Below are positions 44,608-55,050 of a DNA stretch of 64,000 nucleotides, piece by piece. Source of the DNA: Modestobacter versicolor (GTDB lineage Bacteria; Actinomycetota; Actinomycetes; Mycobacteriales; Geodermatophilaceae); the NCBI RefSeq assembly GCF_014195485.1, contig NZ_JACIBU010000002.1, forward strand, positions 427,902 to 491,901, written 5' to 3'. The notes under the pieces were generated by a model that was given only the letters and a program-made list of their open reading frames with translations, was not told where the DNA came from and did no database searches. Both the position numbers and the translations under genes were made by a program. Numbering within the stretch: position 1 is the stretch's first letter; the number at the start of each line of letters is the position of its first letter.

Positions 44608-45378
44608 TCAGCCACGCACCGTGAAGGCCCCTGCTGGGACGGGCGTTCCCGCTGCCCGGGCCCGTCGCGGGGTCGCTGCGACGACCGCGGCCAGCACCGG
44701 CGTGTCCGCCCGCCGGGTCGGCGTGTCGCGCAGCGCCCGGGCCGCCTCGGTCAGCGTCGCCCCGCTGGTGACCACGTCGTCGACCAGCACCAGCCGGCAC
44801 CCCGGCGGCAGCCCGGCCCGCGGGGGCAGCGCCCGGAACCGGCCGGCCAGGTTCGCCCGCCGCTGCGCGGCGTCCAGCCCCGCCGAGTCGCGGACCCGGC
44901 GCCCGGGCGCCCGGCCCAGCAGCTGCGCCGTCCGGGCGGGGACGCCGGCGGCCCGCAGCTCGGCTGCCGCCGCCTCCGCGAGCTCGCGCACGTGGTCCCG
45001 GCCGCGACGCCGCACCGCCGCGGCCGAGCTGGGCACCGGAACGAGCAGCACCGGGCCGGCACCGGGCGGCGCACCGGTGAGCACCGCGGCGGCGGCCAGC
45101 GCCAGCGCCGTCCCCAGCGGCGCGGCCAGCTCGGCCCGGCCGTGCTCCTTGAACGCCAGCACCGCCGGGCGCACCGGCCCGGCGTAGCCGCCGGCGGCGA
45201 CCGTCGGCGGGAAGCCCGGCGGGTGCCGGCGCGGCTGGGCCAGCCGGGGCCGGGTCAGCAGCAGCGCGCAGCGGCGGCAGAGGACGGCGCCGGGCACCGC
45301 GCAGCCGGCGCAGGTGCGCGGCAGCACCAGGTCGGCCAGCGCCCGGCCACCGGCCAGCAGCACCCGCACGCCGTCCAC
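44608..45378 (-). CDS. ComF-family phosphoribosyltransferase-like protein
   Basis: A 256-residue protein corresponding to Rv3242c. An N-terminal CxxC pair set (CAGC, CRRC; residues about 23-40) forms a zinc finger. The C-terminal PRTase fold contains the PRPP loop LVLVDDVVTSGATL. ComF proteins support DNA uptake in competent bacteria; in actinobacteria their role is unclear. It lies between hpf and lpqB on the same strand. Confidence 0.88.
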   Translation of the reverse strand: MDGVRVLLAGGRALADLVLPRTCAGCAVPGAVLCRRCALLLTRPRLAQPRRHPPGFPPTVAAGGYAGPVRPAVLAFKEHGRAELAAPLGTALALAAAAVLTGAPPGAGPVLLVPVPSSAAAVRRRGRDHVRELAEAAAAELRAAGVPARTAQLLGRAPGRRVRDSAGLDAAQRRANLAGRFRALPPRAGLPPGCRLVLVDDVVTSGATLTEAARALRDTPTRRADTPVLAAVVAATPRRARAAGTPVPAGAFTVRG

Positions 45379-45466
45379 CCTGCCGGTCGGCCGGCGCCGC
45401 GCGGGTGGTCCGGGTGGTGGCTGGGGACGGCGGCGCGGCTGGGGACGGCGGCCGGCGCCGCGGGCC

Positions 45467-47200
45467 TCACATCGGGTAGAACGGCGCCCCGCCGGGCCGC
45501 GGCTGCTGACCGCGGACGAGGGTCACCCAGTTGCCGCCGGCCAGCTGCCACATGGTGCCCTGCGCGCTGACCAGCGGCTGCCGCCCCGGCGCCGCGGCCA
45601 GCGCGGTCGGCTGGTCCGGCAGGCCGGACGCGGTGGTCTCCTGCAGCTCCCAGCCGTCGACGCCGACCGTGTACGGCACCGTCCGGCCGGTGCTCGGGTC
45701 GGCCGCCAGGAACATCAGCAGCCCGGCGTTGCGCCAGGCCACGTCGGTGACCTGGCGGACGCTGGGGGCGATCGAGCGCAGGTCCCGGACGCTCACGGTG
45801 TCCTCGTCGCGCACGACGGTGCCGATGTAGAGCTGACCGCCCGAGGTGCCCTGCACGACGACGGCCGCGCGGACGCCGTCCGGCGACAGCTGGAAGGCCG
45901 TGGCCCGGCCCAGCCCGGGCAGCGTCGTGGCGCTGACGGTCTGCGGCGTGCTGCCCGCCGGCTGCCGGACCACCTCGCTGCCGTTGCGCACCGTCCACAC
46001 CTCCGAGCGGGTGCCGGCGGTGGTGGGCTCGGTGAAGCTGTCGCCGGTGAGGACCGGGGCCAGCTCGCCGCCGTAGGGTCCGGCGAAGAGCGTGGCCGGC
46101 GCACCGGACGGCGACAGCGTCGTCGACACCCCCGCGGTGAGCCCGAGCTCGCTGGTGCCCGCGTCGACCGACACCGCGGCCGAGGCGAGCTGGTAGCTGC
46201 CGGCCCCGGCCGGGCCCGGCGCCGCGGTGCCGTCGGTGGCCAGCCGCAGGGCGCCGCCCTCCAGGTAGTGCCCGACGGCGCCGGCCGGCGCCAGGTCCGG
46301 GTCGAGCGCCGCCCAGTCGTCGGTGGTCAGCCGGTCGGGCAGCCCGGGCAGCCCCAGCTCCTGGCCGTCGCGGAGCACGCGCACCGACTGCAGCCCCAGC
46401 TGCTGCTGGACCAGCGACCAGGTCAGCTGGGCGGCCGCGGCCTCGACGGTGCCGTCGGCGACCTCGCCGGGCCAGCTCAGGTCGACCGTCGCGGTGGTGC
46501 CCGAGACGCTGACGGTGCTGCGCAGCCGGGCGCCGGCCAGCGGGTTGGTCACCCCGGCCGCGATCAGCGGCGCCGCACCGGCCAGCAGCTTGTCGACCAG
46601 CGCGGTCGACTGGGCCTCGCCGCTGACCAGGTAGCGCGGGTCGGGGACGACGCGGGTGCCGGTGGGGTCCAGGAAGTAGGCGTTGAGCTGGTCGTAGGTG
46701 CGCGTGAAGTCCGGCTGCAGCAGGAGCAGCCCGTCGGGCGGGTCGGTGATCCGCCACTCGCCGGACTCGTCGGTGACGGTGAAGGTGCGGGTGTAGACCG
46801 AGCCGGTGCCGACGGTGAACACCCCGCGGTCGTCGAGGGAGCCGACCAGCGTCCCGGTGACCTGCACGGTGCCCGACTCCAGCTGGACGGCGGCGTAGTC
46901 CTGGCTGATCACCGTGACGACGTCGCTGTCGTTCCAGCTCGTGGCGACGCCCTCGGCGAGGTACTGCCGGGCCACCGGGTGGTTGCGCACCACGCTGGCG
47001 CTGGCGTCGATGAACCCGCGCACCACCTCCTCCGGCGTCGCGCCGGCCTCCGGGGTCAGCGGCTCGACGCCGACCGCGACGTCGGTGGGCTGGGCGACCT
47101 GGGTGATCTGGATCGTCGGGGAGGCGCTGGGCACCGTGCTGCAGCCGGCCAGCAGGGCACCGAGGACGGCGGCCACCGCCGTCCGCCGCAGCCGGGTCAC
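45467..47200 (-). CDS. lpqB: LpqB lipoprotein of the MtrAB system
   Basis: A 577-residue lipoprotein. The signal peptide ends in the lipobox LLAGC, with the acylated Cys at about residue 20. An N-terminal GerMN/sporulation-like domain (IQITQVAQPTDVAVGVEPLTP) and a C-terminal beta-propeller-type half (LQLSPDGVRAAVVVQG, DVAWRNAGLLMFL) follow. LpqB modulates MtrB sensing in mycobacteria. GTG 47200 overlaps the mtrB stop as GTGA. Confidence 0.93.
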   Translation of the reverse strand: MTRLRRTAVAAVLGALLAGCSTVPSASPTIQITQVAQPTDVAVGVEPLTPEAGATPEEVVRGFIDASASVVRNHPVARQYLAEGVATSWNDSDVVTVISQDYAAVQLESGTVQVTGTLVGSLDDRGVFTVGTGSVYTRTFTVTDESGEWRITDPPDGLLLLQPDFTRTYDQLNAYFLDPTGTRVVPDPRYLVSGEAQSTALVDKLLAGAAPLIAAGVTNPLAGARLRSTVSVSGTTATVDLSWPGEVADGTVEAAAAQLTWSLVQQQLGLQSVRVLRDGQELGLPGLPDRLTTDDWAALDPDLAPAGAVGHYLEGGALRLATDGTAAPGPAGAGSYQLASAAVSVDAGTSELGLTAGVSTTLSPSGAPATLFAGPYGGELAPVLTGDSFTEPTTAGTRSEVWTVRNGSEVVRQPAGSTPQTVSATTLPGLGRATAFQLSPDGVRAAVVVQGTSGGQLYIGTVVRDEDTVSVRDLRSIAPSVRQVTDVAWRNAGLLMFLAADPSTGRTVPYTVGVDGWELQETTASGLPDQPTALAAAPGRQPLVSAQGTMWQLAGGNWVTLVRGQQPRPGGAPFYPM

Positions 47201-48930
47201 GCGCGGTCCCGCGGCGGGCGCAGGAAGGGCGGCCGCAGCGGCAGCGGCGAGCTGGTCAGCTCCCCGCCTGCCGTCATCGGCACGGTCAGCCGGAACTGCG
47301 CCCCCTGCCCGGGCAGGCCCCACACCTGCAGCCAGCCACCGTGCAGGCGGGCGTCCTCCAGGCTGATCGACAGGCCCAGTCCGCTGCCGCCGACGCTGCG
47401 CACCCGCGCCGGGTCGGCCCGCCAGAACCGGTCGAAGACGTGCTGGGCGTCGGCGGAGGTGAGCCCGATGCCGTGGTCGCGCACGGTGATCGCGACCGCG
47501 GTGGCCGAGGCGGCCAGGGTGATCTCGACCGGCTTCCCGGTGCCGTGCTCGATGGCGTTGCCGACGAGGTTGCGCAGCACCCGCTCGACCCGCCGGCCGT
47601 CGACCTCGGCGATGACCGGGACGGGCGGGACGGCGACCTGCAGCTCGCAGTCGTGCCGGGCGGCCAGCGCGCTCATCCCCTCCGCGACCCGGCCCACGAG
47701 CGGCACCAGGTCCTGCGGCTCGGCCTCCAGCACCGCCGCGCCGGCGTCGTAACGGCTGATCTCCAGCAGGTCCGACAGCAGCATCTCGAAGCGGTCCAGC
47801 TCGGCCCGGAGCAGCTCGGCGGAGCGGGCGACCGCCGGGTCGAAGTCCTCGCGCGCCTCGTGCAGCACCGCCGCGGCCATCTGCACCGTGGTCAGCGGGG
47901 TGCGCAGCTCGTGCGAGACGTCGGAGGTGAACCGCTGCTGCAGCTGCGAGAGCCCTTCCAGCTGGGTGATCTGCCGCTGCAGGCTGTCGGCCATCGCGTT
48001 GAAGCTGGTGGCCAGCCGGGCGAGGTCGTCCTCGCCGCGGACCACCAGCCGCTCCTCCAGGTGCCCCTCGGCCAGCCGCTGGGCGCTGCCGGCCGCGCGG
48101 CGCACCGGGTCGACCACCAGCCGGGTCACCAGCACCCCGATGCCGGCGACGAAGAGGGTGAGCACGGCGCAGGTGATGACGACGGTGCTGCGGATCCCCT
48201 CCAGGCTCTCCTGCTCCTGGTCCAGCGGGAAGGCGAAGTAGACCTCCACCCGGTCGCCGCCCTGCCCGTCGGTGGGCACCGGCGCACCCACCAGCAGGGT
48301 GGGCACCGGGTCGCCGTCCCGGTCGGGCACCGGGGCGTACCGGTAGGCCTGCGCGCCACCGGCGACCTCGGCCCGGAGGTCGTCGGGGATCGCCGGGTAG
48401 ATGTCCGGCCGGCTGGCCGCCGGCCGCGGGGCGTCGCCGGAGAGGTAGACCATCACGACGTCGAAGTCGCCGGCCGCGCCACCGCGCGACCGCAGGTTCT
48501 CCACCGTGCGGGACAGCGTGCTGCGCACGCTCGCCGAGTCGCCGGTGGCGATCCCGCCCACCTCGGTCTGGGCGTACTGCACGCCGGACAGCGACTGGTC
48601 GACGGCGGCCTGCCGCTTGGCGCCCAGCAGCTGGTCGCTGATCTGCCGGAACAGCACGAGGCTGACGATGACCACCAGGACACCGGCGACGAGCATCGTG
48701 ATCGCGCCGACGCGCAGCTGCAGCGAGGCCCGCCAGGCGTGCACCGCCCGCCGGACCAGCCGCGCGGTGCGCACGACCGTCCGTCGCCGGGTGCGGGTCA
48801 GCCGCCGGCCGGCACCGGCGCGCAGCTGCGCCACGGTGCGCCGGGGGCGCGCCGCGCGGTCGGGTGGGGCCGGGGCCGCCGGGACGTCGCCGGCCTGGTC
48901 GACCGCCGGGGGGCCCGTGGTGGTGCTCAC
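47197..48930 (-). CDS. mtrB: MtrB sensor histidine kinase
   Basis: A 577-residue membrane sensor. TM1 (about 70-90) and TM2 (about 225-250, ITCAVLTLFVAGIGVLV) enclose an extracytoplasmic sensor domain. HAMP follows (RRAAGSAQRLAEGHLEERLVV), then the phosphorylated His in SHELRTPLTTVQMA, N box RNLVGNAIEHG, and G boxes RDHGIGL and GSGLGLSI. It controls MtrA and cell-wall homeostasis and division in actinobacteria. GTG 48930 is the start; it follows mtrA by 19 bp. Confidence 0.94.
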   Translation of the reverse strand: MSTTTGPPAVDQAGDVPAAPAPPDRAARPRRTVAQLRAGAGRRLTRTRRRTVVRTARLVRRAVHAWRASLQLRVGAITMLVAGVLVVIVSLVLFRQISDQLLGAKRQAAVDQSLSGVQYAQTEVGGIATGDSASVRSTLSRTVENLRSRGGAAGDFDVVMVYLSGDAPRPAASRPDIYPAIPDDLRAEVAGGAQAYRYAPVPDRDGDPVPTLLVGAPVPTDGQGGDRVEVYFAFPLDQEQESLEGIRSTVVITCAVLTLFVAGIGVLVTRLVVDPVRRAAGSAQRLAEGHLEERLVVRGEDDLARLATSFNAMADSLQRQITQLEGLSQLQQRFTSDVSHELRTPLTTVQMAAAVLHEAREDFDPAVARSAELLRAELDRFEMLLSDLLEISRYDAGAAVLEAEPQDLVPLVGRVAEGMSALAARHDCELQVAVPPVPVIAEVDGRRVERVLRNLVGNAIEHGTGKPVEITLAASATAVAITVRDHGIGLTSADAQHVFDRFWRADPARVRSVGGSGLGLSISLEDARLHGGWLQVWGLPGQGAQFRLTVPMTAGGELTSSPLPLRPPFLRPPRDRA

Positions 48931-48949
48931 GGCCGCAAGGGACCCCAGG

Positions 48950-49657
<708 letters not shown>

Positions 49658-49672
49658 GCCGCCATTGTGCGC

Positions 49673-49689
49673 GATCACAGCGAGATCAC
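49673..49689 (-). promoter_or_regulatory. Candidate MtrA box upstream of mtrA
   Basis: GATCAC-N5-GATCAC on the plus strand (GTGATC-N5-GTGATC toward mtrA): a direct repeat with 11-bp period. MtrA binds pairs of short direct repeats with about this spacing (family knowledge). It lies just upstream of the proposed -10 of mtrA. If the longer start at 49678 is real, the box overlaps codons. Confidence 0.5.
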
Positions 49690-49692
49690 GGT

Positions 49693-49726
49693 CCGCCCCG
49701 CCCGGGGAATCCCCCGGGCGGGGCGG
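49693..49726. terminator. GC hairpin downstream of sahH
   Basis: A 15-bp perfect stem (arms 49693-49707 and 49712-49726), 4-base loop. Read from sahH, it comes after the structured element and before the mtrA promoter, so it insulates mtrA from sahH readthrough. Confidence 0.88.
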
Positions 49727-49730
49727 AGGT

Positions 49731-49802
49731 GAGCTGCTGGAACGGCCTGGCCGCAGGGTCCCGCGGCGCGCGGAGCGTGTCGCGGGGGGCGGCCAGGTCC
49801 TT
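49731..49802 (-). repeat. Stop-abutting structured element, copy 5 (after sahH)
   Basis: Read from sahH: TGA, then AAGGACC. The outer helix is GGACCTGGCCGC with GCGGCCAGGCC, with the bulged A; the arm sequence differs from all other copies but pairs perfectly. The inner loop is the most diverged copy (CCCGCG/CGCGGG stem). The tail is GTTCCAGCAGCTCAC, then the GC hairpin. Confidence 0.83.
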
Positions 49803-51287
<1,485 letters not shown>

Positions 51288-51446
51288 GTCGCTCCAGTGT
51301 CCGGCCCGGCCCCGGGTGGGCGGGCGCTGTCGGTCGCTGAGTGCTGAGCGAGCATGCCGAGGCTTCGGCGGGGCTCGTGCCGTCTCCCAGGGTAACCCGC
51401 ACCGCCGGCGCCCCGGCTCAGCGCGGCGGGTGGTGCGGACCGGGCG

Positions 51447-52622
51447 TCAGCGGAGGGAGGTGGTGGCGCGGTACAGCACGGCCGGGCCGCGCGCGGTGAC
51501 CGGCCGCCCGGCCGGCACGAACGCCGACTCGCCGCGCTGCAGCACCAGCTCGCCGTCGGTGGTGGCCAGCACGGCGGCGCCCTCGGTGCACAGCAGCACC
51601 TGCGGGCCGCCGGTGGTCAGCACCCCGGGGTCGACGTCGACCTGGCAGCGGGTCAGGTCGAAGTCGTCGACCGGCACCGGGTAGCGCAGCCCGCCGGGGC
51701 CCAGCACCGGGTGGAGCACCGGCACCTTGCCGTCGGTGAAGTCGAGCACCTCGATGAGGGCGGCGAGGTCGACGTGCTTGTTGGTCAGGCCGCCGCGCAG
51801 CACGTTGTCCGAGCTGGCCATCACCTCGATGCCGGCCCCGCACAGGTAGGCGTGCAGGTTCCCGGCGGGCAGGAACACCGCCTCGCCGGGCGCGAGCCGC
51901 AGGTGGTTGCACATCAGCGAGATCACCACGCCCGGGTCACCGGGGTAGGTCTCGGCGAGGGAGGCCGCCCAGCGGTAGGTGTTGATGAACTCCGGGTCGT
52001 GCGCGGCGACGAAGCCGGCCGCCCGCTCGGCGACGGCGCGCACCAGCGACTCCCGCCGCCGGGCGGAGAGCGCCAGCAGCTGCGGGATCGCCGCGCGCAG
52101 CCCCCCGCGGGCCAGCGCCGCGATCGTGGGCATCAGCTCGGGCAGCTGCAGCTTCGCCAGGCAGTGCAGCGACTCCTCCACCGGCCGGAAGCCGCACAGC
52201 GCCTCGACCGGGGTGAGGGCGCAGAGGATCTCCGGCTTGTGGAACGGGTCCTTGAAGGTCCGGGTCGCGTCGTCGCGCGGGATCCCGGCGGCCTCCTCGG
52301 CGGCGAAGCCGACCTCGGCCTGCGTGGTGGTGGGGTGCGCCTGCAGCGACAGCGGGGTGTCGGCGGCGAGCACCTTCATCAGGAACGGCAGCCGGGCGCC
52401 GAACCGCTCGTGCACCGAGGGCCCGAGCAGCACGTCGGGCTCGGCGGAGATGGCGGCGTCCAGCGGGCGGCCGTCGGACAGCACGCTCGGCTGGTCGGGG
52501 TGGGCGCCCATCCACAGCTCGGCGTAGGGCTGCTCCGCCGGGGAGGGCTCACCGAGCAGCTCGGGGATGACCGTGTGCGAGCCCCACGGGTAGTGGCGGA
52601 CCGCGTTCGTCAGCTGCCACAT
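51447..52622 (-). CDS. manA: Mannose-6-phosphate isomerase (type I)
   Basis: A 391-residue zinc enzyme interconverting fructose-6-P and mannose-6-P, feeding GDP-mannose for cell-envelope glycans. Zinc and active-site regions: LSLQAHPTTTQAE, FKDPFHKPEILCAL, and AVFLPAGNLHAYLCGAGIEVMASSDNVLRGGLT-type block (family motif split). It begins MWQLTNAVRHYPWGS. ATG 52622 lies 8 bases after TAGCCT with no ribosome binding site (leaderless). It forms the manA-CDF-SIS-Trm112-manB run with neighbours. Confidence 0.93.
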   Translation of the reverse strand: MWQLTNAVRHYPWGSHTVIPELLGEPSPAEQPYAELWMGAHPDQPSVLSDGRPLDAAISAEPDVLLGPSVHERFGARLPFLMKVLAADTPLSLQAHPTTTQAEVGFAAEEAAGIPRDDATRTFKDPFHKPEILCALTPVEALCGFRPVEESLHCLAKLQLPELMPTIAALARGGLRAAIPQLLALSARRRESLVRAVAERAAGFVAAHDPEFINTYRWAASLAETYPGDPGVVISLMCNHLRLAPGEAVFLPAGNLHAYLCGAGIEVMASSDNVLRGGLTNKHVDLAALIEVLDFTDGKVPVLHPVLGPGGLRYPVPVDDFDLTRCQVDVDPGVLTTGGPQVLLCTEGAAVLATTDGELVLQRGESAFVPAGRPVTARGPAVLYRATTSLR

Positions 52623-52694
52623 CGAGGCGGAGGCTACCGGGGTCGACGTCACCCTCACATGATCGGCGTCACCCCCCGGGAACTGGAGCCCCCT

Positions 52695-53708
52695 TCATCC
52701 GGCCGGGGCAGGCCCGCCCGTCGGGGACTCCACGGTGCCCGGCCGCCGGAGGTCGGGCTCCAGGTAGATGACCCGCGCGATCGGCACGGCGGCCCGCACC
52801 CGGGCCTCGGCCTCGTCGATGGCCCGGGCCACCGCGGCCGCGGTGTCGTCGTGGTGCACCTCGATCTTGGCCGCCACCAGCAGCTCCTCCGGCCCGAGGT
52901 GCTGGGTGCGCATGTGAATCACCGAGGCGACGTCACCGCCCTCGGTGAGCGCGGCGACGATGCGCCGCTGGGCGTCGGGGGTCGCCGACTCGCCGATCAG
53001 CAGGCTCTTGGTCTCGATGGCGAGGACCACGGCCACCGCGACCAGCAGCAGGCCGATCGCGATCGTGCCCAGCCCGTCGTAGACGCCGTTGCCGGTGGCC
53101 GCGGACAGCCCGACGCCCGCCAGGGCCAGCACCAGGCCGGTGAGCGCGGCGGTGTCCTCCAGCAGCACGACCGGCAGCTCGGGTGCGCGGGCGTGCCGGA
53201 TGAACTGCCAGTAGCTCTGCCCCGGCGGGCGGACGGCGTTGGTCTCCCGGACGGCGGTGCGCAGCGAGAAGCTCTCCAGCGCGATGGCGACCAGCAGCAC
53301 GATGATCGCGACCAGCTGGGACTCGACCTCGCCGGACTCCCGGACCTTGTGCACGCCCTCGTAGATCGCGAACAGGCCGCCCACGCTGAACAGCACCACG
53401 GCGACCAGGAACCCGTAGAGGTAGCGGTCCCGGCCGAAGCCGAACGGGTGCTCGGCGGTGGCCCGCCGCCGGGAGGTGCGCCCGCCGAGCAGGAGCAGCC
53501 CCTGGTTGCCCGAGTCGGCGACCGAGTGGATCGACTCGGCCAGCATGGAGGAGGCCCCGGTGATGAGGAAGGCGACGAACTTCGCGGCCGCGATGCCCAG
53601 GTTGGCGGCGAGGGCGGCGAGGATCGCGGTCGTCCCGCCACCGTGCCCGCCCCCGCCGTGACCACCGGCCTCCGCCGGCGCGGTGTGCTCGACGGTGCGG
53701 TCGCTCAT
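52695..53708 (-). CDS. Cation diffusion facilitator transporter
   Basis: A 337-residue CDF exporter of Zn/other divalent metals. A His/Gly-rich N-terminus (GGHGGGGHGGG) precedes about six TM segments. The metal site includes AESIHSVADSGNQ in TM2 and LLEDTAALTGLVLA in TM5. The C-terminal cytoplasmic domain reads MRTQHLGPEELLVAAKIEVHHDD. The ATG at 53708 overlaps the SIS gene stop. Insertion between manA and the SIS gene breaks the otherwise conserved mannose order seen in mycobacteria. Confidence 0.9.
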   Translation of the reverse strand: MSDRTVEHTAPAEAGGHGGGGHGGGTTAILAALAANLGIAAAKFVAFLITGASSMLAESIHSVADSGNQGLLLLGGRTSRRRATAEHPFGFGRDRYLYGFLVAVVLFSVGGLFAIYEGVHKVRESGEVESQLVAIIVLLVAIALESFSLRTAVRETNAVRPPGQSYWQFIRHARAPELPVVLLEDTAALTGLVLALAGVGLSAATGNGVYDGLGTIAIGLLLVAVAVVLAIETKSLLIGESATPDAQRRIVAALTEGGDVASVIHMRTQHLGPEELLVAAKIEVHHDDTAAAVARAIDEAEARVRAAVPIARVIYLEPDLRRPGTVESPTGGPAPAG

Positions 53709-54847
53709 GTGTGCAGGAGCCTCTCGTGGTCGAGCGCGAGCGCCAGGTAGACGGCGCTGAAGTCGGCGACGGCGATCTGCCGGGCCAGCTGGACCAGCCG
53801 CGGGTGCCGCTCGGGCTCGCCGTGCGCGGCCAGCCCGCTGACCGGGACGTTGTGCTCGGCCGCAGCGCGCAGCACCTCGGCCATCGCCGCACCGGCCGAC
53901 CGTGGCTCGCGCTCGGCGCCGTCGTGCTCACCGGCGTCGGAGTCGCGGATGGTCAGCAGCCGCAGCCGGCGACCGGGGTCGTCGGTGCGGTCGCGGAAGA
54001 AGTCGTCCTGGCCGCCCTCGGGGGCGAGCGGGCCGGCGAGCACGGTGCGCGCCGCCACCCGCTGGTCGGGCAGCCGGAAGCCGGTCACCGGCAGCCCGGC
54101 CAGCGTCGCGAGCTGGTCGGCGACCCGGTCGGCGGCGGCCCCGGCCAGCGGGCCCTCGGAGACGATGACCGGCAACGCATCCAGCAGCTCCAGCGCCAGC
54201 GTCTTGGCCGGGTTCACGAAGGACTCCCGGGCCGGCCCGCACTCGGCGGCCACCTCGTCGAGCGCCGCGGCCACGACCTCGGTGTCGGCGGTGCCCTCGG
54301 GCAGCAGCCCCAGGTCGGCGCAGAGCAGCAGCATCGGGGTGAGCAGCGACCACAGCGTGGTGTGCCGCACCCGGGACGGCGGCAGCGGCACGTAGGGCGC
54401 CCGGGCGCTGGCGACGGCGGCGTGCAGCGGCGCGTCCTCGGCGCCGATGCCGACCAGCGCGACGCCGCGGCGGGCCGCCTCGTAGGCCGGCGTGACGGCG
54501 TAGCGCCCGGCGCCGGTCCGGGTGGCGACGACCGCGATGTCGGTGGGCCCCATCCACACCGGCAGCGCCGGCCCCGGCACGACGTCCACCGTCACCGGGC
54601 TGGACGAGCCGAGGAGGGCCCGCAGCACCGAGGCGGCGACGGCCCCCTCGCGTCGGGCGACGACCACCAGCCCGCGCGGCCGGCCGCCCGAGGTGGCCCG
54701 CTCCAGGCCGGACTCCCGGGTCAGCCGGGCGGTCTCGCGCACCTGGGCGCCGGCACCGGCGACCGCCGGCAGCAGGCCCTGCGGGTCGCGGGCACGCAGC
54801 AGCTCGAGGTCGTCGAGGACCTCCTCGGCGAGCTCCGGAGAGCTCAT
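53705..54847 (-). CDS. SIS-domain phosphosugar isomerase-like protein
   Basis: A 380-residue protein corresponding to Rv3256c. Two SIS-like halves resemble bifunctional phosphoglucose/phosphomannose isomerases: a first half with VVVARREGAVAASVLRALLGSSSPVTV and a second with ETFVNPAKTL-like ESFVNPAKTLAL and a C-terminal YLALALDHERL. Location between manA and manB supports a sugar-phosphate role. ATG 54847 overlaps the Trm112-like stop as ATGA. Confidence 0.85.
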   Translation of the reverse strand: MSSPELAEEVLDDLELLRARDPQGLLPAVAGAGAQVRETARLTRESGLERATSGGRPRGLVVVARREGAVAASVLRALLGSSSPVTVDVVPGPALPVWMGPTDIAVVATRTGAGRYAVTPAYEAARRGVALVGIGAEDAPLHAAVASARAPYVPLPPSRVRHTTLWSLLTPMLLLCADLGLLPEGTADTEVVAAALDEVAAECGPARESFVNPAKTLALELLDALPVIVSEGPLAGAAADRVADQLATLAGLPVTGFRLPDQRVAARTVLAGPLAPEGGQDDFFRDRTDDPGRRLRLLTIRDSDAGEHDGAEREPRSAGAAMAEVLRAAAEHNVPVSGLAAHGEPERHPRLVQLARQIAVADFSAVYLALALDHERLLHT

Positions 54848-55050
54848 GCGGGGCGCTGCCGGGCCTCGTCCAGGAGCAGCACCGGGATGCCGTCCCGCAC
54901 CGGGAACGCCCGGTGGCAGGTGGGGCAGACCAGCTCGGCGGCGTCGACGTCGAGGGTCAGCGGGCTGTGGTGGGTGTCCGGGCAGGCCAGGATCTCCAGC
55001 AGGGCCGGGTCGATGCCCAGCGTCTGGTCGCTCGCCGCGTTGCCGGTCAT
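54844..55050 (-). CDS. Trm112-family small zinc-binding protein
   Basis: A 68-residue protein with LLEILACPDTHHSPLTL and VCPTCHRAFPVRDGIPVLL, the Trm112/UPF0434 fold. CPxC-like and CPTC cysteines are the presumed zinc ligands. Trm112 proteins chaperone methyltransferases; the partner here is unknown. It overlaps both neighbours by 4 bp, so it is tightly coupled to manB and the SIS gene. Confidence 0.9.
   Translation of the reverse strand: MTGNAASDQTLGIDPALLEILACPDTHHSPLTLDVDAAELVCPTCHRAFPVRDGIPVLLLDEARQRPA

Noticed and set aside
51288..51446. An S-adenosylhomocysteine riboswitch before sahH
   Set aside because: No match to the known SAH riboswitch core pattern can be seen in the leader; GC-rich stems alone are not enough.
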